From PVC group bacterium (ex Bugula neritina AB1) (GTDB lineage: Bacteria > GCA-001730085), in contig MDLB01000079.1 in NCBI GenBank assembly GCA_001730085.1, positions 1 through 20,140 of the forward strand: a DNA stretch of 20,140 bases, written 5' to 3'. The position numbers were made by a program, and so were the translations under genes. This document shows positions 1-7,108 of the stretch, piece after piece. Position 1 is the first letter of the stretch. The number at the start of each line of letters is the position of its first letter. Below the pieces are notes generated by a model. The model saw nothing but the letters and a program-made list of their open reading frames with translations, searched no databases and was not told the DNA's origin.

Positions 1-135
1 GGCTACAGTGCAAACGCTGACCGTAATGCGGGGCGTAATATCTTAGAGGCAGGGCATGCCTTGTTAGCTTGTGGAGAAAATCCGTTAGGAATTTCTATGA
101 AGCAAGAACCCCTAGTTGCTAAAAAAATAGCTTAG
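1..135 (+). CDS. tnpB: TnpB-type RNA-guided nuclease of an IS200/IS605 element, C-terminal fragment
   Basis: The window opens inside this frame; 44 codons remain before TAG at 133-135. Residues 1-14 read [14 protein letters not shown], the conserved end of the TnpB zinc-finger/RuvC-III region. Its Asp (DRNA) is the last catalytic acid of the RuvC nuclease site in this family. TnpB proteins are RNA-guided nucleases carried by IS200/IS605 and IS607 transposons; they use an RNA that overlaps the 3' end of the gene and the element's right end. A matching right end follows directly at 144-178, which supports the call. Everything upstream, including any TnpA transposase, lies outside the window, so intactness cannot be judged. 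Confidence 0.9.
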   Translation, partial: GYSANADRNAGRNILEAGHALLACGENPLGISMKQEPLVAKKIA

Positions 136-178
136 TAAATCTAGGAATCACCTTCCTTTAGGTAGGTGAGGATGTCAA
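136..178 (+). mobile_element. Right end of the IS200/IS605-type element with subterminal hairpin
   Basis: Just after the tnpB stop is an imperfect palindrome. TCACCT (148-153), T, CCT (155-157) pairs with AGG (160-162), T, AGGTGA (164-169) around a TT loop. It is followed by GGATGTCAA (170-178), the usual form of the right end of these elements. In studied relatives this subterminal hairpin is bound by TnpA and forms the 3' scaffold of the TnpB guide RNA. By analogy the element ends near 178 and the bases just after it would be the guide. The exact boundary is inferred from family resemblance. Confidence 0.75.
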
Positions 179-218
179 TTTATTTCTTGCAGTAGTGATG
201 GTCTCGTGAGAGTATAAT

Positions 219-248
219 CTCTAAAGGTTTTAACCTTTGAGAGTTTTT
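219..248 (+). terminator. Rho-independent terminator-like hairpin upstream of the cdsZ-like gene
   Basis: AAAGGTT (223-229), loop TT, AACCTTT (232-238) form a perfect 7-bp core. CTCT (219-222) and AGAG (240-243) extend it if G239 bulges. A T5 run (244-248) follows at once. It may end transcription from the interrupted upstream locus, or it may be a leader attenuator for the 293-3639 operon. A TATAAT (213-218) lies just upstream, but its spacing to any -35-like sequence is poor. Confidence 0.5.
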
Positions 249-292
249 GCAAGAGTCTTTAAAGTGATCTATATTTTTGGGAGTTTTTTGAT

Positions 293-1039
293 ATGAAAGA
301 AGATTTACTAAAACTTGTTGAATTAGAAAAAATAGATCGAGAGATTTATAAACAAAGAGAAAGAAGTTCAGAGTATCCAGTTCTTTTAGAGGCTTGTCAT
401 AGAGATTTAAAAGTTGCGGAAGATGCTTTGAGTCAGGCTAAAAGTGAGTTGAAAGATATTGAGTCGTCATCCAAAAAAAAGGAGCTTGAAATTGCTTCTA
501 ATGAAGAAGATATGAAAAAAAAAGACAATCAACTCTCTCAAATCAAAAAAAATGAAGAATATAAGGCGATGCTTTCTCAAATCGAAGATATCAAGAAAAA
601 AAATGACAAATTAGAGACAGATTTGATAGAGCATATGGAGATTTCAGAAAAGTGTCAAAGTAAAATAAAGAAGGCAACGTTGGACTTTCAAGCAGTAAGT
701 GAAATTTCTCAAAAAAGAGAGTCGGAGATCAAGATTAATCAATCTAAAGTTGAAAAAGAGATTGAGGATCTAAAACAGAAGCATAGACAATATTTTGACC
801 TTATTTCTGACGAAGTGAAGGGGATATACTCACTTGTTTTGGAAAAACGTAAGAATTTTGCTATAGCTTCTATCGATGATGGAGCTTGCAGTGCCTGCAA
901 TATGATTCTTTTGCACGAACTTATTGAAAAAGCTGTAGCTGGAGAAGAGATCCTATGTTGTGGGACATGCTCTAGGATTTTATATCACCCAAAATTGCTT
1001 GGACAGTTGAAAACTAATGCTTTGGATGATGTTTTGTAA
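293..1039 (+). CDS. CdsZ/DUF164-family coiled-coil protein with C4 zinc ribbon
   Basis: 248 residues. About residues 1-185 are highly charged and look like one long coiled-coil hairpin; KKNEEYKAML near 85-94 matches the conserved turn of this family. Residues 199-226 hold a C4 zinc ribbon: C199xxC202, then C223xxC226, with an extra C222. Family members (zf-RING_7; CdsZ in Chlamydia, FlgZ in Helicobacter) are nucleic-acid- or secretion-associated adaptors; no enzymatic role is known. The start is supported by GGGAG at 279-283, nine bases before ATG. It heads a close forward series with the RNase HI-type gene 47 bases later. The function here is unproven; the family assignment is firm. Confidence 0.85.
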   Translation: MKEDLLKLVELEKIDREIYKQRERSSEYPVLLEACHRDLKVAEDALSQAKSELKDIESSSKKKELEIASNEEDMKKKDNQLSQIKKNEEYKAMLSQIEDIKKKNDKLETDLIEHMEISEKCQSKIKKATLDFQAVSEISQKRESEIKINQSKVEKEIEDLKQKHRQYFDLISDEVKGIYSLVLEKRKNFAIASIDDGACSACNMILLHELIEKAVAGEEILCCGTCSRILYHPKLLGQLKTNALDDVL

Positions 1040-1086
1040 AATAAACCGTTGATGAATAAAAAAAATAGTTTATGCGAGGTGACAAG

Positions 1087-1488
1087 GTGTCAGTTGTTTT
1101 TATGTTTGCGGATGGGGCATGCAGGGGAAATCCCGGAAAGGGTGCCTATGGGGTTGTTTTTAAAGATGCCGAAGGAAGAGAGCTTCATACACTTTCTAAG
1201 GCCATAGGTCAAACCACGAACAATCTCGCAGAGTATGCAGGGCTTTTGGGAGGTTTGGAATATGCGGTTGATTCCAAAATGAAAGACCTTGTGGTCTATC
1301 TTGACAGTGAGTTAATCGTGAAGCAAATGAACTCTATATATAAAGTTCGACACCCGAAACTTATCCCTTGCTATCAAAAGGCTTTAAAGTTAAGTCGTCA
1401 ATTTTCTTCTTTTTCTATTGAGCATATTCCACGCTCTAAAAATACCATAGCAGATGCTTTGGCCAACGAAGCCTTGGATCTTTTATGA
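1087..1488 (+). CDS. Ribonuclease HI-family protein
   Basis: 133 residues from the preferred GTG start. The RNase H fold carries all four expected acidic residues: D9 (FADGA), E49 (NNLAEY), D73 (YLDSE) and D123 (IADALAN). Such enzymes cut the RNA strand of RNA-DNA hybrids using two metal ions. It belongs to the short 'RNase HI family/reverse-transcriptase-like' group rather than the longer E. coli RnhA type. I chose GTG at 1087 because GAGGTGA (1076-1082) sits four bases before it. The earlier in-frame ATG at 1072 has no ribosome binding site and would add five residues. The stop overlaps the rsmE start (ATGA at 1485), so the two are probably translationally coupled. Confidence 0.85.
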   Translation: MSVVFMFADGACRGNPGKGAYGVVFKDAEGRELHTLSKAIGQTTNNLAEYAGLLGGLEYAVDSKMKDLVVYLDSELIVKQMNSIYKVRHPKLIPCYQKALKLSRQFSSFSIEHIPRSKNTIADALANEALDLL

Positions 1489-2261
1489 CAAACCCTTCAA
1501 AAAAACGTTTTTTTATAAGGCCAGAGGATGTTCGCGGTGAGTGGGTTTACTTAAGAGGGCAAGAGTATCATCATGCCGTTAGGGTTTTGCGTATAAGCCT
1601 TGAAGATATTTTGAACCTTATGGATGGAGAAGGTTGTTTTTATCGGGTTCGAGTTATTAATATAAGTCATGATGAAGTTCAGTGTTTGATTTTAAAGCGC
1701 AATTCTGAGCAAAAAGAAGAGAAACATCAATTATCCTTGGCGATCGCTTTGCCCAAGGAAAAAGTGATGAGTTTTTTAATGGAAAAGTCGGTTGAAATGG
1801 GGATTGTTAATATTATCCCTTTTATTTCGGAGAGATCGCAAAGAACTTCTGATAAAGCCTATTTGTCTAAGAGATTTGAGAGGTGGCAAAAAATTATACA
1901 GGGTGCGGGGAAGCAGTCTGGGAATTTCTTTATAAGTAAACTTGAAAAAACGATGACATTTCAAGATTTTGCATCTTTTTTAAGAGAAAGTGAGTATGAT
2001 AAAAAAGTTCTTTTGTCCCCTTGGGCAAAAAGTTCTTTTGCGACTTTTGATTCCGAGATGAGAAGCGCTAAAGGTCATAAGCGTACGCTTGTTTTGATAG
2101 GGCCAGAAGGTGGTTTTACAGAAAGTGAAGAGAAAAAACTAGAGGATAGTGGAGCCCAAAGTTATAGCTGTGGGACATTGTTGATGAAAGTGGAGACAGC
2201 TATGTTATTTGTTGCAACGGCGAATCATTTGTGGAATATGAAAGATGAAAAATTTTCTTAA
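1485..2261 (+). CDS. rsmE: 16S rRNA (uracil-1498-N3)-methyltransferase
   Basis: 258 residues, the normal RsmE length. The N-terminal about 70 residues match the PUA-like RNA-binding region (RPEDVRGEW, then YHHAVRVLR). The rest is a SPOUT (trefoil-knot) methyltransferase with EKSVEMGI near 105, the SAM-binding loop GPEGGF at 206-211 and the knot signature LLMKVETA at 232-239. It methylates N3 of U1498 in the decoding centre of 16S rRNA, using SAM. It overlaps the RNase HI-type stop by four bases, and its own end overlaps the start of the pseudopilin-like gene by 17 bases. The usual Arg before ETA (RxETA) appears as Lys-Val, a conservative variation. Confidence 0.92.
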   Translation: MTNPSKKRFFIRPEDVRGEWVYLRGQEYHHAVRVLRISLEDILNLMDGEGCFYRVRVINISHDEVQCLILKRNSEQKEEKHQLSLAIALPKEKVMSFLMEKSVEMGIVNIIPFISERSQRTSDKAYLSKRFERWQKIIQGAGKQSGNFFISKLEKTMTFQDFASFLRESEYDKKVLLSPWAKSSFATFDSEMRSAKGHKRTLVLIGPEGGFTESEEKKLEDSGAQSYSCGTLLMKVETAMLFVATANHLWNMKDEKFS

Positions 2262-3639
2262 AATAGGGAAGAAAGGTTATTCTTTTTTTAATATGTTTGT
2301 GACACTCTGTATGGCAGGGTCACTGATATCAACCTTTTCTTTTTCATTCCCAAGGTTCTTTGAAAAAAGCCAGGATCTCTTAAAGGATTTAGAGTTTAGT
2401 CAAATCCAAATAGCTTTAGAGCAATATTATAGTGATAATGGGCACTATCCTGTGGGAGACAATTCTTCTATGGTTAATGCGCTTAAAGATGATTATGTTC
2501 TTTTTTCTGATCAAAATCTTTCAGAGAATGAAGAAGGTGATCTCTTTTTTACGGATCCTTTTGGATCTCCTTATTATTATTCGTATAAGAGAGGGGATTT
2601 AATGTATGAACTTTATTCTCCAAATAAAGAGCTGCCCCCTTCTTCCTCATGTGAGCTTGATAATAAAGAGCTTGGGAGTTTTGATCAAGATTTTTCTTTG
2701 CCGAAAGAAGAGCCTTTTCTTGACAAAGCAGAGATGAAAGAAAAGGTATTGCCTTTGCATGCTGTTCCCAATTCTGGCGAAGTTTTTCTTATGATTTATG
2801 AGGTTTTAGAAGAGTTTGACTCTCTAGAGATTTATAAAAAAAGAGAAGGGGCATCATATGAAAAGATGGAGCTGACTAATTTTGCGACAGGAGGGAATAT
2901 GATATGGTCGACGAGTAAGTCGACCATAGTGTTGGACTCTTCTGTAAAGAATGACACTCGCTACTTTTATCAAGGAAAAATGTGGGACTCTTCAAATCCA
3001 GATAATGTCATCTGGTCGGAAATTGTTGAGGTTGTTCCAAGGGCAAAAATATCTCAAAAAATTATTGAGGCGAAGATGATTCTTTTAGAAGAAAAGTCGA
3101 AGGTGAAAGATTCTTATGGCCTAAAGTCGATAGATGTTGCTAAAAACTTATACAAAAGACCAATACCCATTGTATGGGGATACCCCAACTATTTGGAAAG
3201 TGAAGGATTGGAAAACGCTTCGCTTGCTTATATTATTTCTTTTGATGGACCAGGGCTTCCTACCCCTAAAGAAATGATTGTTTTGAATGCTTTAGAGCTC
3301 GAAAAAGGTTCGAGTGAGCTTTTATCTACAGTTCTTCTTCATGAAGGCGTTCATTATTATTGGAACATTATGCCGCCGCCATTGCCGATGACTGCTCGTC
3401 GTAAAGGTTTTGACTCTTCAAACAGTTTAGGCACAGAGAGAGAGAGAGTTGGGAGAAATTTTGACTCTATTGATGAGGAGTATAATGCTTTTTTGATGGT
3501 GATACGTTTTTGGGAAAAAATCAGGGGGGGGCAAAAATACCCTCTGTATGATGAATTTATAGACACTATTCATACAAAATATGGTCAAAAACGTTTGCGA
3601 GAGGCAATATATGAAATGTATCAGCTAGAAGAGTATTAA
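2245..3639 (+). CDS. GspG-like pseudopilin N-domain fused to an HEXXH putative metallopeptidase domain
   Basis: 464 residues in two parts. Residues 1-130 look like a type II secretion major pseudopilin. KKG (9-11) fits a prepilin peptidase site before Y12, followed by a hydrophobic helix, then QIALEQYYSDNGHYP and a DPFGSPYYY motif as in GspG. The Glu normally at +5 is Asn (N16), which is unusual. After a spacer (about 130-290) the C-terminal part contains H366-E-G-V-H370, a zincin-type motif, with an acidic pair E411-E412 (DEEYNAF) that could give the third zinc ligand. The motifs are seen directly; peptidase activity is inferred. The start overlaps rsmE, which suggests co-transcription. I know no standard family with this architecture. 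Confidence 0.7.
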   Translation: MKNFLKIGKKGYSFFNMFVTLCMAGSLISTFSFSFPRFFEKSQDLLKDLEFSQIQIALEQYYSDNGHYPVGDNSSMVNALKDDYVLFSDQNLSENEEGDLFFTDPFGSPYYYSYKRGDLMYELYSPNKELPPSSSCELDNKELGSFDQDFSLPKEEPFLDKAEMKEKVLPLHAVPNSGEVFLMIYEVLEEFDSLEIYKKREGASYEKMELTNFATGGNMIWSTSKSTIVLDSSVKNDTRYFYQGKMWDSSNPDNVIWSEIVEVVPRAKISQKIIEAKMILLEEKSKVKDSYGLKSIDVAKNLYKRPIPIVWGYPNYLESEGLENASLAYIISFDGPGLPTPKEMIVLNALELEKGSSELLSTVLLHEGVHYYWNIMPPPLPMTARRKGFDSSNSLGTERERVGRNFDSIDEEYNAFLMVIRFWEKIRGGQKYPLYDEFIDTIHTKYGQKRLREAIYEMYQLEEY

Positions 3640-3649
3640 AAAGGCGTAA

Positions 3650-3701
3650 AAAATCTTGAAAAGATTTTAAAAATGCGTTATTCTTTGTCTTTTAAAATCT
3701 T
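3650..3701. repeat. Nested inverted repeats after the pseudopilin-like gene
   Basis: AAAATCTT (3650-3657) pairs perfectly with AAGATTTT (3661-3668) around GAA. The latter also begins a 12-base arm (3661-3672) that pairs perfectly with TTTTAAAATCTT (3690-3701). The middle arm can therefore form either of two exclusive hairpins. Neither has a clean T-run after it and the stems are almost all A-T, so a weak terminator or chance are both possible. Confidence 0.35.
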
Positions 3702-3784
3702 CTAAACTATATATATGTTTATGTTGTGTCATTTTTTTAAACGATACTTGTAAATTTTTTAAGAAAAAATGAGGGAATATGTTA

Positions 3785-4585
3785 ATGAGATATACTTTGA
3801 TTTTGCTTTTCACTTTTTGCTTGGTTTTTATTGAACAAAATTTTTTAGAGGCTAAGTTGATCAAGAAAGATATTCTTTATAGGGTTGAGAATAAATCTTT
3901 TAAGGGTTACGTGGTTTATGATGACTCTTTCACCTCTAAGCGACCTGGGGTTCTTGTGGTTCATGAGTGGTGGGGTCACAATGATTACGCCCGTAAGAGA
4001 ACAGAGATGTTGGCAAAGTTAGGCTATGTTGCGATGGCTTTGGACATGTATGGGAATGGTAAAAAAGCTTCACACCCTAAAGACGCGAAAAAGTTCATGA
4101 CTGAGGTGATGAAAAATATGGATCAGGCTGTTCCTCGCTTTACCGAAGCTCTTAAAGTTTTGAAAGAGCACCCCTATGCAGATAAAGATAAGATAGCGGC
4201 GATTGGCTATTGTTTTGGAGGAGGGATTGTTTTGAATATGGCAAGGAGAGGATTCCCTTTGAAGGGGGTAGTGAGTTTTCATGGAAGCTTAGCGACTAAA
4301 ACGCGTGCAAAGAAAGGAGATGTGAAGGCAGCGATCCTTGTTTGTCATGGAGCGAAAGATTCTTTTGTTTCCAAGCAAGAATTGCTCTCTTTTGAAAAGG
4401 AAATGAAGGAGGCAGAGGTTGACTTAACCTTTAAGATGTATAAAAACGCTAAGCATAGTTTTACGAATCCTAAAGCGAACACTTTTGCTAAAAAGTTTAA
4501 TATGCCTGGGCTTAAATATGATCCTAGAGCTGACCGTAAGTCTTGGGCAGATATGAAGAGCTTTTTTCGAAGAATTTTTGAATAA
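3785..4585 (+). CDS. Exported dienelactone hydrolase-family alpha/beta hydrolase
   Basis: 266 residues from ATG at 3785. Residues 1-23 form a signal peptide-like segment (MRYTLILLFTFCLVFIEQNF then LEA). The mature part is an alpha/beta hydrolase of the DLH family: VHEWWG near 59-64, nucleophile elbow GYCFGGG with C143, and D192 (GAKDSF) and H224 (AKHSF) completing a Cys-Asp-His triad. Family members hydrolyse dienelactones or other small esters; the substrate here is unknown. GAGGGA (3771-3776) is eight bases before ATG 3785 but only two before the in-frame ATG at 3779, so the later start is preferred. It stands alone, between the pseudopilin operon and a decayed gene. Confidence 0.85.
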   Translation: MRYTLILLFTFCLVFIEQNFLEAKLIKKDILYRVENKSFKGYVVYDDSFTSKRPGVLVVHEWWGHNDYARKRTEMLAKLGYVAMALDMYGNGKKASHPKDAKKFMTEVMKNMDQAVPRFTEALKVLKEHPYADKDKIAAIGYCFGGGIVLNMARRGFPLKGVVSFHGSLATKTRAKKGDVKAAILVCHGAKDSFVSKQELLSFEKEMKEAEVDLTFKMYKNAKHSFTNPKANTFAKKFNMPGLKYDPRADRKSWADMKSFFRRIFE

Positions 4586-4650
4586 AACGATAGAGTTTAA
4601 TAGAGAGTATCTAAAAAATATTTAATATTTTTAATCCTGCCTATGAAGAG

Positions 4651-5489
4651 ATGCTTGAGATGAAAATTTTCCTCGTACTTTTAATATTTACACCTTCTTT
4701 TCTTTTATCTTTGTAACCTTCTTCTAGTCTTAATATTGTAAAAAAAATGATAAGAGTGTCCTTCCTAAATCAAAAAGGGTTGCTCCTGTTGCTCTGTCAG
4801 GAAGAGAAATTGTTTCTTTTACTAAAGGAAAGAGGCTTGATGAGAGCTTATCTCTAGAGGAAAAAACGTTGAAAAAGAAAGAGGGGAAAGGCTTGCCTCT
4901 ATTTTATTGTATCGGGGATGTTGATCAAGATGTTGTTTTTAATGAAGGGATCTCTTCAGGATCTATCCGGAAACGGAAGTCTTGTTTAAGGGAAGATGTC
5001 CATCATAAAAAAGAGTAATGGGGACTTCTTCAGAAATGGTGCTTTGTTATAAAAGCTTTTCAGAGATAGTACAGGCAGGTATAGATAAAGAAAAAAACTT
5101 TGTTTATGGAGGGGTTAGACCATCTTTCAGTGAGATGATTTTACCGAATAAGTTTAACACAAACTCCTTTTGGATTACTAAAATCCCCAAAGGGAATGTT
5201 CATAAGATTTACAAGCCGAAAGAAAATCAAGTTTTTTATAACCCTCATTTTAAAGTATGAGGGTAGTGATATTAAAAAATCGTTTTATCCTGATTTTTTC
5301 TTAGGAGGTTCAGGTGATCTTAATTGGAAGAGCTGTATATGTCTTTGGAGAGAACAAAAACTTCTTGGGATGATAGAGTTGTCTCCTTGTTTTAAAATGA
5401 CAAGGAGGAAAAAGAGATTGGTCATTTTATTCGAAAAATAGGGTTTCAAAAACTATCGGAAACTTCGCAGCATCACATATAGTGAGAAA
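4651..5489 (+). pseudogene. Multiply interrupted remnant of an unrecognised, possibly exported protein gene
   Basis: ATG at 4651 opens a signal-peptide-like segment (MKIFLVLLIF from 4660) that stops at 4714. Protein-like reading then resumes without a start from about 4737 to TAA 5016-5018. It jumps to another frame at ATG 5018 (80 codons, to 5260), jumps again to the frame containing KKSFYPDFFLGGSG (about 5260-5335), and ends in a third stretch broken by TAA at 5393. The pieces have similar composition and run head to tail, so one degraded gene is the simplest explanation. I do not recognise the product. The 80-codon piece at 5018-5260 might be annotated alone but has no ribosome binding site. 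Confidence 0.45.
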
Positions 5490-5493
5490 TAAA

Positions 5494-5649
5494 TTAGACG
5501 AGTTTTTTTAATCTTTTCTTAAGTAAAAGTATAAGTGCCTCAATAGGTAAAATTCCAATAGGATCAAGCATCGAAAGAAGCTCAAGAAATAACCAAATAG
5601 GTAAGCAAACTAAATATTTAATGATAAAGTTTTCAATTTTTTTATTCAT
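5494..5649 (-). CDS. Possible small membrane protein (51 aa)
   Basis: An uncharacterised short frame from ATG (5649-5647). It begins with MNKKIENF, has a hydrophobic stretch (about residues 9-42, including LVCLPIWLFLELL) and ends with a basic tail (KKRLKK). This is the shape of a small inner-membrane protein. No clear ribosome binding site precedes the ATG; a TTG 11 codons upstream (5682) is the only in-frame alternative seen. It lies between a decayed gene and a recombinase remnant, so it may be a fragment. Coding status is uncertain. Confidence 0.25.
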   Translation of the reverse strand: MNKKIENFIIKYLVCLPIWLFLELLSMLDPIGILPIEALILLLKKRLKKLV

Positions 5650-5709
5650 TTTTTTATTCTCGATTTTACTTACGAACGTCAAAGTCGATGAAATAATTTT
5701 ACATTAAAA

Positions 5710-5967
5710 TCAAGTAAAAAGCTCCGTAGTAGAAAGCTCCTGATGAGTATACATATCAAGAGTTACCGATGATGAGGAGTGGCCAAGGTACTGCCTAACG
5801 GCTTTTATTTTGCCAGTTTTAGCAATCTTTGAGGTAGCAAAGCTATGTCTGAAGGTGTGAGGTGTTACCTTTTTTAAGTGGGGATATTTTCGGTACTGTT
5901 GTTTGCCAGTTTTCGTTTCGAAAAGATAATAATTTTCTTCCTTTATGAGAAACATCTCCTTAGGACT
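5710..5967 (-). pseudogene. Tyrosine recombinase C-terminal remnant (copy 1)
   Basis: About 85 codons of a XerC/XerD-like (phage integrase) catalytic domain. Present are HTFRHSFAT (the HxxR box), LGHSS and the nucleophile region VTLDMYTH. The catalytic Arg of box I and the N-terminal DNA-binding domain are missing. The frame is closed by TAG (5968-5970) just before SPKEMF, the point where similarity to copy 2 (VPKDSF) begins. Relative to copy 2 it also lacks about ten residues between ETKTGK and TPH. An ATG at 5955 abuts AAGGAG, but a product would be inactive alone. The last 69 bases of sequence at this 3' end are identical to those of copy 2. Confidence 0.75.
5716..5784. repeat. 69-bp direct repeat, copy 1 (recombinase 3' end)
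   Basis: Perfectly identical, base for base, to 7225-7293 in the same orientation. It encodes the last residues of the recombinase, from the GH of LGH through the nucleophile Tyr to the ELF end. Beyond 5784 identity to copy 2 drops abruptly to roughly three quarters by eye. Confidence 0.9.
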
Positions 5968-5990
5968 CTAGTTGAAGCAATAAGAGCTAG

Positions 5991-6012
5991 TTACTTAAGA
6001 ATATTTAAGTAA
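5991..6012. repeat. 8-bp perfect inverted repeat downstream of the kinase-like gene
   Basis: TTACTTAA (5991-5998) and TTAAGTAA (6005-6012) flank GAATAT. It lies between the kinase-like gene's stop (6060) and recombinase remnant 1. It could be a weak terminator (no T-run) or a binding site for a recombinase or regulator. Confidence 0.35.
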
Positions 6013-6059
6013 ATATATGAGTCGCCTTCATTATAGGGAGGAGATGATATCAATCATTT

Positions 6060-7031
6060 TTAAGAACTAGTGCTTGTTAATTTTTTTTCACCAAAACGAT
6101 TCAAATGATCTACATATTCATCATTATCTTTTAATAGATTTACAAGTGTTCTACATTTTTGAGAGGACTTTAATTCATCAAAATACTTACTTTTAAAAAT
6201 ATTTAAGAAATATGAATGCAAAGAAACCTTTTCTTGACTTTTTTCATAAATCACTTTACGCATTGGATTTAGCAATAAAGCCTTCATTTCTTGTAAAAAA
6301 GATTGATCACTTATTTTTTGACTCAAGACCACTAAAAATCGATATAAAAGATGTTCTGGTTCGCATGTATTATATAGAACAAAGAATAACTCTTCTTTTT
6401 TAAATAAAGAAGAAGATTCATTTACAAAAGTACCTTTTAATGTAAAACTTTTATCTATACGTGTATCATCCAGATCAATGAAAATTACATTTCCATTTTT
6501 ATCAATAAGTAAGTTTTCCGGCTGCAAATCTATTCGAACATAAGAATTTTGAAGCAGAAATATATATGTTAACAATATATCTAGTAACATTTCTTTCTTT
6601 TTTAGAGTAGGGACATTAGGGTTGTAAAAATCGTCTTCAAAAGAATCGGAAAGCTTTTCAGTGATATATATATAATAATCTTCATTCTTATTAAATTTTA
6701 TTATATTGTAAATGAGTGGGTGTTTTGGTAAGTTTAAGAAAAAAGATTCCGGATTTTCTTTAAAATGAAACTCCCGGTAGGGAGAGGCTCCTTGCTTCCT
6801 TAAAACTTTTTTTATACAGAACTCTTTGCCATTTTCGGTAATAAATTTCATAGAACAGTGTGTTTTTTCAGTTTCAACTGCAGAACTTTGGTCGAATAAG
6901 TCAAAAAGATTTTCTTCTTTAGACTCTTTGCATGTAATTAAGTGAAAAACAGACTCTTCAGGAGGAAGCCCTATTGCATTTAAACATATAAAGATATTAA
7001 CAATTATTAATTTAAATATTAAAAGATTCAT
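6060..7031 (-). CDS. Exported protein kinase-like protein (degenerate catalytic loop)
   Basis: 323 residues. Residues 1-20 are a hydrophobic signal-like segment (LLIFKLIIVNIFICLNA). The rest has protein-kinase-fold hallmarks: K74 in FCIKKVL (the VAIK Lys), PKHPLIY near 102-108 resembling the HPNI step, a catalytic loop R166-I-D168-L-Q-P-E-N173 in place of HRDLKPEN, and D186 (FIDLDD) in place of DFG. Base, Asn and metal-binding Asp are kept, but the Lys after the base is Gln and no glycine-rich loop is visible. It could be an active atypical kinase, a pseudokinase or an APH-like phosphotransferase. Export plus a kinase fold suggests an effector (inference). No Shine-Dalgarno is seen; a TATAAT-like box lies about 13 bases before the ATG. 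Confidence 0.65.
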   Translation of the reverse strand: MNLLIFKLIIVNIFICLNAIGLPPEESVFHLITCKESKEENLFDLFDQSSAVETEKTHCSMKFITENGKEFCIKKVLRKQGASPYREFHFKENPESFFLNLPKHPLIYNIIKFNKNEDYYIYITEKLSDSFEDDFYNPNVPTLKKKEMLLDILLTYIFLLQNSYVRIDLQPENLLIDKNGNVIFIDLDDTRIDKSFTLKGTFVNESSSLFKKEELFFVLYNTCEPEHLLYRFLVVLSQKISDQSFLQEMKALLLNPMRKVIYEKSQEKVSLHSYFLNIFKSKYFDELKSSQKCRTLVNLLKDNDEYVDHLNRFGEKKLTSTSS

Positions 7032-7081
7032 AATGAAATTATATCATAAATAAAGATTCATAATTAAAATTATATTATAAA
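7022..7081. repeat. Two tandem 30-bp copies covering the kinase gene start and -10-like box
   Basis: 7022-7051 and 7052-7081 both begin AAAGATTCATAAT and continue with closely related AT-rich sequence (one small shift). On the minus strand each copy holds a TATAAT-like box followed by ATGAATCTTT. Only the gene-proximal ATG (7031) is productive: the distal ATG (7061) meets TGA after five codons. Confidence 0.7.
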
Positions 7082-7108
7082 AAAATAATTGAATGGATAT
7101 ATCCAAAA

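Noticed and set aside
3435-3448. GA dinucleotide run in the pseudopilin-like gene as a phase-variation tract
   Set aside because: Only about five to six units and it encodes charged residues in frame; too short to suggest switching.
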